Positions 53,571-62,602 of a stretch of 64,000 bases of DNA are shown here, one piece after another. Origin of the DNA: Fen-1362 sp049516395 (GTDB lineage Bacteria > Planctomycetota > Phycisphaerae > Sedimentisphaerales > Anaerobacaceae); contig JBEKTD010000011.1 in assembly GCA_049516395.1 (NCBI GenBank), forward strand, positions 27,573-91,572, written 5' to 3'. The notes below the pieces were generated by a model, which saw nothing but the letters and a program-made list of their open reading frames with translations, was not told the DNA's origin and did no database searches. The translations under genes were made by a program, and so were the position numbers. Every line of letters begins with the position of its first letter. Positions within the stretch are counted from its first letter, which is position 1.

Positions 53571-54161
53571 ATGAAACTATTACTGACTCTCGCGTTTACT
53601 TGTTTGCTGACCGGATGCACAAAATCCGATGTTAAACCTCAACCGACGGCCAAACCATCGGACTGCCGTGTCTTTCGGCCAACTCCGGAAGGCAAAATTT
53701 GTATGTCTGAGCCGGCACTCTGGCTTGACGAATGTGTGCGTGATTTGGCTCGTCGTAAACAAAGTAACGAAGCTCAATGGTTCAATGGTATAGGAGCAAA
53801 TGATGTAATTTTTCTTCCCAAAACCGACCCAGTTGAAGAAATTTTCCAGCAATGCGAAAGTGTTAAGCCGCTCTCCGCTGATAAAGTGCCTGTCTATAAA
53901 AAATGGCTTCAAGACCGTATCTTGGAAATCCAGAGTATCACACCAGGCACAACGCGGAAAAAAGTGAATCAAATTCTGTTTCAAAACGGTGGGATTTTCG
54001 TACCGATCGCAATCACATACAGTCATAAAGAGTGTGACTCCTTGAAGGTGCGTATTGAATTTGAACTTGTGTCAAACGAACATAACGGTTTCTCGCTAAA
54101 CGATGATGATAAGGTCAAATCTGTCTCTATGCCTTATCTTGGATTTTTTATTGGTGATTAG
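53571..54161 (+). CDS. Small lipoprotein with a SmpA-like segment
   Basis: 196 residues. Lipobox L-L-T-G-C gives the lipid cysteine at 16. The second half contains ITPGTTRKKVNQILFQNGG, the pattern I-x-x-G-x-T-x-x-x-V seen in SmpA/OmlA-like proteins, then a strand-rich end (SLKVRIEFELVSNEHNGF). GAGGA lies before the ATG. Exact family not recognised. It stands alone, 145 bp before another lipoprotein gene. Confidence 0.6.
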   Translation: MKLLLTLAFTCLLTGCTKSDVKPQPTAKPSDCRVFRPTPEGKICMSEPALWLDECVRDLARRKQSNEAQWFNGIGANDVIFLPKTDPVEEIFQQCESVKPLSADKVPVYKKWLQDRILEIQSITPGTTRKKVNQILFQNGGIFVPIAITYSHKECDSLKVRIEFELVSNEHNGFSLNDDDKVKSVSMPYLGFFIGD

Positions 54162-54306
54162 TGAAGTTGTACGCCAATTTCTCCCTTGCATAAAAATTCT
54201 AAAAAGTGACAATATCGTAATAAAACCGTAACATAGGCGCGTCAAAATAAGGACCTGACGCCGGAATCAGATGTTCAGAATGGTTGTGTATTTCAGGAGA
54301 CAAGCA

Positions 54307-55152
54307 ATGAGAAGGTATTTACCTGTAACTATATTGGCCTGCTGTCTTGTTTTAACCTCGCTTGTTTGCGGATGCTGTATGTGCTGGGGGTGGCCCGCAA
54401 AGGCGCACTATGAAAGGACTGAGCAGCTATCGGCTTCAATGGCAAGATTGGAGCAGATAAAAATCGATACGAGCTTCGGGAACGTGAAAATCATAGGCGC
54501 CGACACGACGGAATGCAGCGTCACCGCCGAAATCAATGGCCAGGCGCCGACTTTGGAAGAGGCCAAACAACTCGCGGAGCAGACAAAAATAACGCTTGTT
54601 ACCGAGGGCAAGGCCCTGGTATTCAAGGTTGAAAAGCCGACTCTGAGCAACAACCGTTCAATCGGGGTCAGTTTCGATGTTACCGTGCCGACCAGAACGG
54701 GCATAAAGTGCGAAACCTCCTTCGGCAATGTCGAGTTGAAAAATATCACGGGAGATATCGACGCAAAAACCAGTTTCGGGAAAATAGACGCGGAAAATAT
54801 CACAGGCAAGGTGCAATTAGACACTTCATACGGCGAGGTTGACTGCGAGAAAATAACCTCAGGTAATTTTTCGGCAAAATCGAGCTTCGGAAAAATGGAT
54901 ATCGATTTCTCCGCCGCCTGCCCGGCCGATATACGAGCGAGAATTGAGACCTCATTCGGCGAAGTGAATGTGGATGTTCCGCCGAATTTCGCAGGGGACG
55001 TAGCTGTTGAAACAAGCTTCGGCAGCATCAAAACGGAACTGCCGATAACTGTTAAAGGCGACTTCGGCAAAACCAAGCTTTACGGCACAATCGGACAAGG
55101 CAAAGGCAAAATGGAACTGAAAACCAGCTTCGGCTCAATAAAGATAAAGTAA
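54307..55152 (+). CDS. DUF4097-like beta-helix lipoprotein
   Basis: 281 residues from ATG 54307, chosen for AGGAG upstream and a type II signal peptide with lipobox S-L-V-C-G-C. From about 45 on, the protein consists of repeats with T/S-S-F-G-x-V/I (TSFGNVKI, TSFGNVEL, TSFGKIDA, TSYGEVDC, SSFGKMDI, TSFGEVNV, TSFGSIKT, TSFGSIKI), spaced about 20 residues apart. This is the DUF4097 putative adhesin pattern, a right-handed beta-helix. Role unknown; surface exposure is likely. Confidence 0.78.
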   Translation: MRRYLPVTILACCLVLTSLVCGCCMCWGWPAKAHYERTEQLSASMARLEQIKIDTSFGNVKIIGADTTECSVTAEINGQAPTLEEAKQLAEQTKITLVTEGKALVFKVEKPTLSNNRSIGVSFDVTVPTRTGIKCETSFGNVELKNITGDIDAKTSFGKIDAENITGKVQLDTSYGEVDCEKITSGNFSAKSSFGKMDIDFSAACPADIRARIETSFGEVNVDVPPNFAGDVAVETSFGSIKTELPITVKGDFGKTKLYGTIGQGKGKMELKTSFGSIKIK

Positions 55153-55183
55153 CGACTTAGCTCGCGATATAGACGGCCTAATA

Positions 55184-55246
55184 AGTGTAATCTGTGCAAT
55201 CTGTGGCAAAGAAATTCTCTGTGCCCTCTGTGTTCTCTGTGGCTAA
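55184..55246. repeat. Word-like short degenerate repeats
   Basis: TAATCTGTGCAATCTGTGGC then TCTCTGTGCCCTCTGTGTTC/TCTGTGGC: near-tandem 8-10-base words. Confidence 0.6.
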
Positions 55247-55253
55247 TAAAAAA

Positions 55254-55286
55254 AAGAGGTCAGGAACATTTCTGTCCGGACCTCTT
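55254..55286 (-). terminator. Rho-independent terminator of rpsA
   Basis: On the minus strand AAGAGGTCCGGA pairs with TCCTGACCTCTT (with a small bulge) and a T-run follows (A-run 55247-55255 on the plus strand). It ends 23 bp past the rpsA stop. Confidence 0.75.
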
Positions 55287-55309
55287 ATCATATCTATTAC
55301 AAACAGTTT

Positions 55310-57106
55310 TTATGCAACTGGCTGTTCCGGGCCTGGCTCATCTGATGCTGGCGGCTGTTCCGCTGGGGTGCCTTCCGGCTGCTCGCCCTCTGTGGCGACG
55401 GTCTCTGCGACAACAGCGTCTGTGCCTTCGCCTGCCTGTCCCTCAGGGGACTGCCCTTCAGCAGCCCACTGTGCCCTTCGCAAACTCAAGCCAATCTTCC
55501 GTGCCTCACTGTCAACCTTCAATATCTTCACCTCAAGCTCATCACCAACCTTGACAATATCCTGAGGCTTCTTGATTTTCTGGTCCGACAGCTCTGAAAT
55601 ATGCAGCAATCCCTCGAGGTCCGCCTCAAGCTGCACAAATGCTCCGAAATTCGTCAGCTTCGTTACCTTGCCCCTGACGATATGACCGGGAATATACTTT
55701 TCCGGTATCGCGTGAACCCACGGGTCCTCACTCAATTGTTTTACGCCAAGCGATACTCTCTGCTTTTCCGGGTCGATATCCAGAACGACGCACTTTACCT
55801 TGTCGCCCTTCTGCAGCGCCTCATTCGGATGGCTGAACTTCCTCGTCCAGCTAAGGTCCGAAATATGAATCATCCCGTCGATGCCTTCTTCAATCTCCAC
55901 AAACGCCCCGTAATTCGTAACGCCGCGGACCGTCGCGTTGACTAATGTCCCCGGCGGATACTTCTGTGCCGCTACCGACCACGGGTTGGTCTCCGTCTGC
56001 TTCAATCCGAGCGAAATTTCCTGCTTGTCTTTGTTGACGTTGAGGACCATCACCTCGACTTCGTCGTTAAGATTCAGCATCTCGCTTGGGTGATTGAGCC
56101 GTTTCGTCCAGCTCATCTCACTGATATGAACAAGCCCCTCAATCCCGTCTTCGAGCCGGACAAACACGCCGTAATTCATAATATTGACGACCTTGCCCCT
56201 GACCCTCGAACCGACCGGGTAATCGTGCTCAACGTTTTCCCATGGGCTTGGGCTTTTCTGTTTCAGGCCAAGCGATATCTTCTCATTCGCCTTGTCAACG
56301 CCGATAACTACGCACTCAATTTCATCATCGAGCCGAACAACTTCCGACGGATGACTCACACGGCCCCAGCTCAGGTCTGAAATATGAAGCAATCCATCTA
56401 CGCCGCCCAAATCCACAAACACGCCGAAGTCCGCGATATTCTTGACGATGCCTTTTCGCCTCTGCCCGACCTCGATTTCTGCAAGAATCTTTTCTTTGCT
56501 CTGCTTGCGCTCGTCCTCTATCAGTTTGCGTCTCGATATGACGATATTCCTGCCTTCGATGTCAATCTTCAAAACCACGCACTCAACTTCCTTGCCTATG
56601 AACCTGCTTATATCGCCGGGCCTGCGTATATCGACCTGCGACGCCGGCAAAAATACCGGCACGCCTATATCAACCAGCAATCCGCCCTTAATCCGGCGGA
56701 CAACCTTACCCTTGACCGTGTCCCCTTCCTTCTTGGTGCTAATCAGGTTCTCCCAGCCCCTGATTCTGTCCGCTTTGTGCTTACTCAGCAGAAGCAGTCC
56801 TGTCTCCGAATCCACATCTTCGAGCAGCGCCTCTATATCTCTGCCTTCCGCTATTTCCGATGGGTCATCAAACTCCGCCGCGTCAATCACGCCTTCGCTC
56901 TTGAGCCCCACTTCGACAATAACATCGTTCCCGATTTGGGTAACGATTTTGCCCTTGAGAATCGTCCCCGGCTGATGCGAATCCACCTTCGCCTGCAGCG
57001 CCTCCTGGAACATCTCGTTTTCCTTTTCACCGAACATCTCATTGACCTGCTGGTCAATCTGCTCGGCAGTCAGACCCAACTTGTTAATTATATTTCTGTC
57101 AACCAT
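55310..57106 (-). CDS. rpsA: 30S ribosomal protein S1
   Basis: 598 residues with six S1 domains between about 45 and 560. The repeated pattern G-x-V-x-x-I-x-x-F/Y-G-V/A-F-V-x-L/I...G-L-L-H-I-S-x-L/M is clear from domain 3 on (FGVFVDLGGVDGLLHISDLSWGR; YGVFVRLEDGIEGLVHISEMSWT; YGAFVEIEEGIDGMIHISDLSWT; FGAFVQLEADLEGLLHISELS). The tail (about 565-598) is acidic and Pro/Gly-rich. S1 helps mRNA bind the ribosome. Its start lacks a strong site, in line with S1 autoregulation known in other bacteria. Confidence 0.95.
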   Translation of the reverse strand: MVDRNIINKLGLTAEQIDQQVNEMFGEKENEMFQEALQAKVDSHQPGTILKGKIVTQIGNDVIVEVGLKSEGVIDAAEFDDPSEIAEGRDIEALLEDVDSETGLLLLSKHKADRIRGWENLISTKKEGDTVKGKVVRRIKGGLLVDIGVPVFLPASQVDIRRPGDISRFIGKEVECVVLKIDIEGRNIVISRRKLIEDERKQSKEKILAEIEVGQRRKGIVKNIADFGVFVDLGGVDGLLHISDLSWGRVSHPSEVVRLDDEIECVVIGVDKANEKISLGLKQKSPSPWENVEHDYPVGSRVRGKVVNIMNYGVFVRLEDGIEGLVHISEMSWTKRLNHPSEMLNLNDEVEVMVLNVNKDKQEISLGLKQTETNPWSVAAQKYPPGTLVNATVRGVTNYGAFVEIEEGIDGMIHISDLSWTRKFSHPNEALQKGDKVKCVVLDIDPEKQRVSLGVKQLSEDPWVHAIPEKYIPGHIVRGKVTKLTNFGAFVQLEADLEGLLHISELSDQKIKKPQDIVKVGDELEVKILKVDSEARKIGLSLRRAQWAAEGQSPEGQAGEGTDAVVAETVATEGEQPEGTPAEQPPASDEPGPEQPVA

Positions 57107-57280
57107 AACTATGCTATTCCCCTGTGGCGTCTTGTTTTACGCCCGTCTGCGCCCCACATTTACGCCGACGAACCACCGAGCAACATAGCCCGGCTAAAAA
57201 GTTTCTAATTCAAAATCAAAAAAAACGCCTGCCTACACAGCAAACGCCTAAAAAATCGTCTTTCGTCATTCGGTTATGCG

Positions 57281-57318
57281 GCTCGTTTCGGTTACGTCCA
57301 ACGTTCTACGAAACGAGC
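57281..57318. repeat. Perfect 10-bp hairpin between ispH and rpsA
   Basis: GCTCGTTTCG (57281-57290) faces CGAAACGAGC (57309-57318). No T-run adjoins it. It may be a control element upstream of ispH or a weak terminator. Confidence 0.45.
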
Positions 57319-57336
57319 AGCGCCACCGCAACCGCT

Positions 57337-58179
57337 TTACGATTCGCTATCAACCGCTTCGAGGTGCTCTACGAAGTCATCTATAATCCACTGGGGCGTT
57401 GAGGCCCCCGCTGTAACACCTGCGACCTGACAGCCGAAAACCTGTCTTTTATCAAATTCGTCCCAGTTTTGCAAATGAAATGTTTTATTATTGTACTTCT
57501 TGCACAATTCCGCTAATTTCCGCGTATTTGCGCTCTCCCGACCCCCCAAAACGAACATAACATCCACTTTCATACACAATTCCACCGCCGCCTGCTGCCT
57601 CTTAATCGCCTCCTTGCACAGCGTATTTACAACCTTCATCTCGTCAAAACCGGCCTTTGCAATCGCCGAAAGCATCTCGCTGAAAAATTCGGGGCTTTGC
57701 GTCGTCTGGCACACAATTCCCAGTCGCCCGCTTCCTATTGTGCTTATATCCGACTCATTACCCACAACCACCGCCCCATTTGTACAACCCACCACCGCTC
57801 TCACTTCCGGGTGATTCTGGTCGCCCACTATCACCACTTTATACCCCTGCTCCTCCATCTGCATCGCGATTTGCTGCATTCTTTTTACCAGAACGCACGT
57901 CGCATCAACAATATCCGCGTTTTTCCGCTTAAGATGGGCAATCTCCTGCGAGGCCGCACCGTGCGAGCGTATCAACACCGTTGCCCCCGTCGGTATCTGC
58001 TCCACGTCATCGACGGTTATAAGACCCTTTTTGGCCAATCGCTCCACAACGCCGGGGTTATGAATAATCGGCCCCAGCGAATAAACCCGGCCTTTCTCCG
58101 CCAACACCTTCTCCGCTGTGCTTATAGCGTTGCGAACACCCGCGCAAAAACCGTATTTTTCCGCAACTATAACTTTCAT
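57337..58179 (-). CDS. ispH: 4-hydroxy-3-methylbut-2-enyl diphosphate reductase
   Basis: 280 residues. Last step of the MEP isoprenoid pathway, giving IPP and DMAPP with a [4Fe-4S] cluster. The cluster cysteines are in KYGFCAGVRNAI, VDATCVLVK and VNTLCKEAIKRQQ. IRSHGAA, GDQNHPEV and TAGASTPQWII are intact. The start at 58179 gives the usual opening MKVIVAEKYGFCAGV. It lies 230 bp downstream of rpsA on the same strand; ispH next to rpsA is a common bacterial pairing. Confidence 0.95.
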   Translation of the reverse strand: MKVIVAEKYGFCAGVRNAISTAEKVLAEKGRVYSLGPIIHNPGVVERLAKKGLITVDDVEQIPTGATVLIRSHGAASQEIAHLKRKNADIVDATCVLVKRMQQIAMQMEEQGYKVVIVGDQNHPEVRAVVGCTNGAVVVGNESDISTIGSGRLGIVCQTTQSPEFFSEMLSAIAKAGFDEMKVVNTLCKEAIKRQQAAVELCMKVDVMFVLGGRESANTRKLAELCKKYNNKTFHLQNWDEFDKRQVFGCQVAGVTAGASTPQWIIDDFVEHLEAVDSES

Positions 58180-58281
58180 AAGGGAAAGGATTTTACCACT
58201 AAAACACCACGACACGAAGATTTTTTTGTGTTTAGCCCCCAGGTTTACCCGCCGTCTGTGTGGCTGGCCTGCCCATCTTAA

Positions 58282-60216
58282 TCAATGCGATATCTGCTCG
58301 TTAAACGTCCGCAGCCGCACATCAATCGCGCCCAAAGCCCATTCAATATAATGCAGCTTATGCGACGGCCTATAATGCGCCTCATTCATTAACCCCTCCC
58401 TGACCATCTCCAGAAAACTCTTTATTATCTTTGGGCTGATTTCCGTCGGGTTGGATGCCCACGTCTTCAATTCCTCGTATTCACGCCGCAGCTTTGCGCT
58501 ATTCTTCAACTGCTCCGCCGTCAGGTAATCCGCCGGGTTATACGCTAATTGAAGCCCCTTCAAACACATTATCAACGGCTCATAATTCGCCCGCTGCTCC
58601 AGCCGGATAAATTTATATTGCTGGGTACACGCCGTCACCGACGATGGCGTCTTGTCCCCGTCCACGTCCGCGCCGACAAACCACTGCCTCTGGCTCGTCC
58701 TGGCGAATACAAGCTCTTCCCCGCTCGTAATCTCGTCGTGCCCCATACGCGAAATCCACAGCCGGCCCGTCTTGCTCATCTCTGTCCCCCCGCCTAACAC
58801 AAGCAAACACTTCACGAACCCCAAAGGCAAAATCCTCTGCTTGCCGATTTGCCGCTTCCGCATCTGGAATGACAAATGCAAACTGTGCGGCTTAACACTG
58901 TAAAATGCCGTTATCTCGTTTATAAGCTGATTCAAAAGCCACGGGCACGCCGTCGCGGGTCTCGACAGTTCGAGCGCAACGTTCAATCGCCCCGGCGCAA
59001 GCTCCAGAAACCCCTGCCGCCTCGTCCTCTCCGCCGACCCGCTGTGGTCGTCAATGTACCCCCCAAGCTTCCACGATAAAACGTCGAGCTGAAAATCATG
59101 AAAATACCGAAAACAATCGTACACCGGGTCCTCTTTTTTCGCCGGCTCAGCGTCCTCCTCCACAACCGCCGCCCCCACGTTGCTCAGTTCCGTCTCGCAT
59201 CCCATAGGCACTAAGCCGGGCTGAAAATTCGACCGTATCGAATTCAACTGTGTCTCCACCACCCTCGCGTCAAACAAGCTCCTCGCCGCCCTCACCGCGT
59301 ATTTAACGTAATCTATCAAATCATACTTCTCGAACGGCATCGTCTTGAGACACTGCTTTATTATCATCTCTACCGCCGAGATATTGTTGTTGATTATCTG
59401 TAACGCTATCAGCAAGCTCACCGACCGCTTGAAATACCGCTCCGATGTCCGCATGTGCTCCAACTCGAACCGAAAAATCGCCTGTATCCTCTCGTCTAAC
59501 TGGTTCAGCAGCACCTGCTTGACCACAATCGAAAGATAATTATTGATATATTTAGCCGCCTGCGCATCCCCGTATAAATACCTTATACTCGGCCTGGGCC
59601 TGTTAAGCTCATGCTCTAGAAAATAATCGCTCACCGCGTCCGTTCGATAATGCGTTATCACCAAATCACGCTCCGTCGTCGCCAACAGCTCCCGCTCCGC
59701 TAATCGCTCCAGTTCCGCGTCGATGCTCTTGTCACCGGGCCGCGTCCGCTTCTTCAAAAAATTGTCTATCCGTTTCCGCAGCCAAAGCTCATGTATCAAA
59801 TTAACGTGGAACCTGTCCCCGAAATGCTTCCTCATCGCCTCCGCGCTCACAAGATACGACTTCGCCGTAACAAGCCCCTGGGCAGTATGTACCTTCACCA
59901 TCTCTTTTTCGTATCGCTTCCCCTCGTACCGGTCGATTTCCGCCATCGCACCCGCCGGCACGTCATAAATTACGAATCCCTCTATCTTCGCCCCGGGCGA
60001 CTCGACCGCGTAAAAATACACGTTGTCCGGGCTTACCTTCTTGTGCCCCGCCAGAAACGCCGGCTCCGCCAATAACGTATGAGCATCCGCCTTGTTGTTC
60101 TTGCGAGTAAAGCTCATCCCGCATATCGACTCGAATATCTGTGGGTCCCTCAGCGAACCATATACAAAAAGGTTCACCGCCGTCGTCTTCTTTGTCTTTC
60201 TCTTGCTGCTGCCCAT
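58282..60216 (-). CDS. Fusion of a gamma-glutamylcyclotransferase (AIG2-like) domain with an amidoligase-like C-terminal domain
   Basis: 644 residues. Residues 14-125 are a GGCT/AIG2 domain: VNLFVYGSLRDP at the start, then IEGFVIYDVPAGAMAEIDRYEG whose Glu is the expected catalytic acid. Residues 130-330 are helical and unassigned. From about 335 a possible GCS-type amidoligase domain follows: VPMGCETELSNVG (338-348, like G-x-E-x-E), DDHSG (389-393), LELAPGRLN (404-412), PHSLHLSFQ (443-451, like H-x-H) and RLEQRANYE (538-546). GGCT and amidoligase genes are known to pair in peptide or metabolite modification systems. The GGCT part is fairly firm; the amidoligase part is a motif-order inference. 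No Shine-Dalgarno is obvious. Confidence 0.65.
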   Translation of the reverse strand: MGSSKRKTKKTTAVNLFVYGSLRDPQIFESICGMSFTRKNNKADAHTLLAEPAFLAGHKKVSPDNVYFYAVESPGAKIEGFVIYDVPAGAMAEIDRYEGKRYEKEMVKVHTAQGLVTAKSYLVSAEAMRKHFGDRFHVNLIHELWLRKRIDNFLKKRTRPGDKSIDAELERLAERELLATTERDLVITHYRTDAVSDYFLEHELNRPRPSIRYLYGDAQAAKYINNYLSIVVKQVLLNQLDERIQAIFRFELEHMRTSERYFKRSVSLLIALQIINNNISAVEMIIKQCLKTMPFEKYDLIDYVKYAVRAARSLFDARVVETQLNSIRSNFQPGLVPMGCETELSNVGAAVVEEDAEPAKKEDPVYDCFRYFHDFQLDVLSWKLGGYIDDHSGSAERTRRQGFLELAPGRLNVALELSRPATACPWLLNQLINEITAFYSVKPHSLHLSFQMRKRQIGKQRILPLGFVKCLLVLGGGTEMSKTGRLWISRMGHDEITSGEELVFARTSQRQWFVGADVDGDKTPSSVTACTQQYKFIRLEQRANYEPLIMCLKGLQLAYNPADYLTAEQLKNSAKLRREYEELKTWASNPTEISPKIIKSFLEMVREGLMNEAHYRPSHKLHYIEWALGAIDVRLRTFNEQISH

Positions 60217-60233
60217 CTTATTTTTTTAACAAA

Positions 60234-60296
60234 TTTAGCCCATCAATTTATTGAGGGGTTACTGCTGTCATTCCCGCGCAAGCGGGAATCCATTCT
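60234..60296. repeat. Composite dispersed repeat, copy C
   Basis: TTAGCCCATCAATTTATTGA and GGGGTT, then TGTCATTCCCGCGCAAGCGG and GAATCCA. Same two-module order as copies A and B, and directly upstream of the fusion gene's start codon. Confidence 0.7.
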
Positions 60297-60402
60297 TAAA
60301 TCTTAAATTTAAAATACTTTCGCGTATCTTCGTGTCCTTCGTGGTTCATCTTTTTTTCTTGATTTAATTTCCGTGAAAATCCGTGTTAATCCGTGGTTAA
60401 AA

Positions 60403-61107
60403 TCACTGCCCTTTTCTTATTCGATTGTACAGCTTAAACAATTCCTTGAACGCCCGCAGAATCACCGTCAGTTTCGCACCTGTTTGTTTGCCTGCCTTTC
60501 GCGGGTAATGATGAACTCCCACTTCTGCAATCCTGAATCCGCGTCGCGTCGCCCTTGCTAATATCTCCGCGCTAATCAGCGCGCCCTCGCTCGACATCCT
60601 CATATCTTCGAATATCTCCGCCCGAAACAGCTTAAACGCGCAGTCAATATCCCGGATATTCATCCCGAACAAAAGATTCACTAATCTCGTCCACATCCAC
60701 CCGTTCAGTTTCCGCACAAACGGGTCTTTCCGGTCGAGCCGATATCCGCACACAATGTCATTCTGTGCTATCAAAGGCAAAAGCAGTTTTATCTCGCCAA
60801 TATCAAACTGCCCGTCCCCATCGGTGAAAAATATCAGCTCTTTCTTCGCCGCTCGTATCCCTGATTGCAGCGCCGCCCCGTATCCCATATTCTGCGGATG
60901 ATGCACTACTCGGACTCGATTATTTCCTGCCGCGATTGCGTCTGCTCTTGCCCCTGTTTGGTCTGCGCTGCCGTCGTTGACGAGAATTATCTCGTAATCC
61001 GCTTTCAATCCTTCGAGGACCTCCATCGCCCGCTGTGTTGTCTGCTCAACGTTGTCCTGCTCGTTATAGCATGGAAAAAACACGCTTATCGATATCTGCC
61101 GTTCCAT
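60403..61107 (-). CDS. Family 2 glycosyltransferase (DPM1/polyprenyl-phosphate sugar transferase-like)
   Basis: 234 residues without added membrane segments. ISVFFPCYNEQDNVEQT opens the GT-A fold; EIILVNDGSADQT and FFTDGDGQFDIGEI (with the D-x-D) bind the sugar nucleotide and metal; later CAFKLFRAEIFE and EVGVHHYPRKAGKQTG fit the dolichyl/undecaprenyl-phosphate glycosyltransferase branch. It would charge a lipid carrier with a sugar for envelope glycans. It is a single gene amid repeat-rich spacers. Confidence 0.87.
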   Translation of the reverse strand: MERQISISVFFPCYNEQDNVEQTTQRAMEVLEGLKADYEIILVNDGSADQTGARADAIAAGNNRVRVVHHPQNMGYGAALQSGIRAAKKELIFFTDGDGQFDIGEIKLLLPLIAQNDIVCGYRLDRKDPFVRKLNGWMWTRLVNLLFGMNIRDIDCAFKLFRAEIFEDMRMSSEGALISAEILARATRRGFRIAEVGVHHYPRKAGKQTGAKLTVILRAFKELFKLYNRIRKGQ

Positions 61108-61503
61108 TATTTACCTTTTCACTTTTATATTGGACATTGGATATTCAACATTTAACATTTTTCCGTCATCTGTGAAATCTGTGGTTTTAAATCATAAACC
61201 ATAAATTACAATTCATAAATGTCCGGCGTCTTGTGTCTGGCGTTTGATGTCTTAACTATCCGCTATCTGCCGTACTAACGACTATCGACTAACGACTTTA
61301 AACTATCCGCTATACGCTGTCCGCTATTTCGAGTCACGAGGCACAAGCCACGGCTCACGGGCGCACTTATTCTAATCGCTGATTACACGAATTTCCATAG
61401 TTGTTTCGTAGGGGCTTTACCTATGTGTTCACTCTTCTTTCTTCTAAGGTTTCCCCCCAATTCTATCTTGCAAATATCTCCACATTGCTTAAACTAATTA
61501 TCT
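61108..61503. other. Gene-free region of word-like repeats
   Basis: Runs include ATTGGACATTGGATATTCAA, CATAAACCATAAATTACAATTC, GACTATCGACTAACGACTTT, CTATCCGCTATACGCTGTCC and GAGTCACGAGGCACAAGCCA, each built of repeated 8-12-base words. No stem-T-run terminator or promoter stands out. Confidence 0.55.
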
Positions 61504-61629
61504 ATGGCTAAGAAACCTGCATCCAATTCAAAGAAATCACCCGCTGCGACTGGCACACCTCGCACTATGTCAAAATTATACTTGACCAGATTTTCGGGGA
61601 ACAATTTCTTGAAACGTGTCCTTGTGTAA
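61504..61629 (+). CDS. Possible small basic peptide or N-terminal gene remnant
   Basis: A 41-codon frame from ATG 61504: MAKKPASNSKKSPAATGTPR at the start, then TMSKLYLTRFSGNNFLKRVLV. It is strongly basic with a Ser/Ala/Pro-rich N-terminus as in DNA-binding tails. No ribosome-binding site is clear. It lies 38 bp before the nuclease-domain gene and could be a real small protein, or the leftover start of a lost gene. Confidence 0.25.
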   Translation: MAKKPASNSKKSPAATGTPRTMSKLYLTRFSGNNFLKRVLV

Positions 61630-61667
61630 ACTATACTGTGTCCTATTGAAACCGAAAGGGAACAAAA

Positions 61668-62480
61668 ATGAAACACAATATAATTCGCCAACTGAAAAAG
61701 TATGCACCATATCTTTTGAAGGCACAGGAAGAAAATCTTACCGAAGCAGACACTGTCCAACGAATAATTAAGGTTTTCGAGGACGTGCTTGGCTACGACG
61801 CGCTTTCAGAAATTACCCAAGAGATGGAAGTTAAAAGCAAATTCGTTGATTTGACTATCAAAATTGACGGTATGATCAAGTTTTTCGTCGAAGTGAAACG
61901 TGCTGGCACAAAAAAACTGCGTGACCGCCATGTCGAACAGGGCGAGAGGTATGCAGCTGAAGGAAATATCCAATGGATTCTGCTGACAAACGGCGTGGAG
62001 TGGAAACTTTTCCACCTTACTTTTGACGAAGGAATTGATTATGAAATAGTATTTTCAGCCGACCTCGCTACAGATCCCATCGAAAAGGTGGCCGATTTGT
62101 TAGGGTTGCTCCACCGTCATGCGATAAAGACAGGCGCTCATGAAGATTTTTGGAAACAACGCGCGGCGTTGAATGCGACTTCCATCGGAAAAGCTCTCTT
62201 TAGTGAAGATGTTCTTCTTTTTGTCCGCCGAGAGATCAGACGTCACGAAGGAATATTGATTGCTGTTGAGGATTTGGCAGAAGCTATCTACTCACTGTTT
62301 ATTGAAGAAGCAAAGGTTCAAATCGGACCACTAAAAATCCACAGCAAAAGGTCTGCTAAACGTTCCAGCATGAAAAACAAGGACACTCATACGGCAACGC
62401 CGGATTCCGAGCAGGCTAAGTCAGCTTCTCTTGTGGTCGGAGACGCACAATCAAAAGAAAAAGGGGCCAGCCAGCCCTAA
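61668..62480 (+). CDS. HsdR_N-type restriction-endonuclease-like domain protein
   Basis: 270 residues; AAAGGGA precedes the ATG. The N-terminal 150 residues match the type I restriction R-subunit N-terminal (PD-(D/E)xK) domain: NLTEADTVQRIIKVFEDVLGY, KFVDLTIKIDG (acid Asp), FFVEVKRAG (E-x-K), then QWILLTNGVEWKLFHL. Residues 150-235 are helical, and the tail is Lys/Ser-rich and disordered. No helicase part, methylase or specificity gene is present, so this is a stand-alone nuclease-domain protein of a kind widely annotated as hypothetical; a defence role is only a guess. The end lies in a CCCTAAGC...GTCGAAGGG repeat. Confidence 0.72.
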   Translation: MKHNIIRQLKKYAPYLLKAQEENLTEADTVQRIIKVFEDVLGYDALSEITQEMEVKSKFVDLTIKIDGMIKFFVEVKRAGTKKLRDRHVEQGERYAAEGNIQWILLTNGVEWKLFHLTFDEGIDYEIVFSADLATDPIEKVADLLGLLHRHAIKTGAHEDFWKQRAALNATSIGKALFSEDVLLFVRREIRRHEGILIAVEDLAEAIYSLFIEEAKVQIGPLKIHSKRSAKRSSMKNKDTHTATPDSEQAKSASLVVGDAQSKEKGASQP

Positions 62481-62490
62481 GCGTGTCGAA

Positions 62491-62595
62491 GGGGAGCCTT
62501 TTTCAGGGCGATTCAAAGATAAATCCGGCAAAAGCACAATCGCCCCGACCGTCAAAGACATCCTCGACGAGCAAATCACCCACAAACTGGCGTAA
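62491..62595 (+). pseudogene. Coding remnant with F-S-G-R-F-K-D-K-S-G, copy 1
   Basis: Read in the frame of CGA at 62509, it gives GEPFSGRFKDKSGKSTIAPT then VKDILDEQITHKLA and a stop at 62593. Composition and codons look like true coding sequence, but there is no start. Related fragments are at 63300-63357 (RFKNKTGELVYIDTLRK) and 63440-63540 (FSGRFKDKTGN). They may be tails of a duplicated lost gene. Confidence 0.4.
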
Positions 62596-62602
62596 GTTGT
62601 TT

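Noticed and set aside
56384..57208. Long plus-strand frame (about 270 codons) across rpsA
   Set aside because: It is antisense to well-conserved S1 domains and shows no family features; it is a product of codon bias in the opposite strand.
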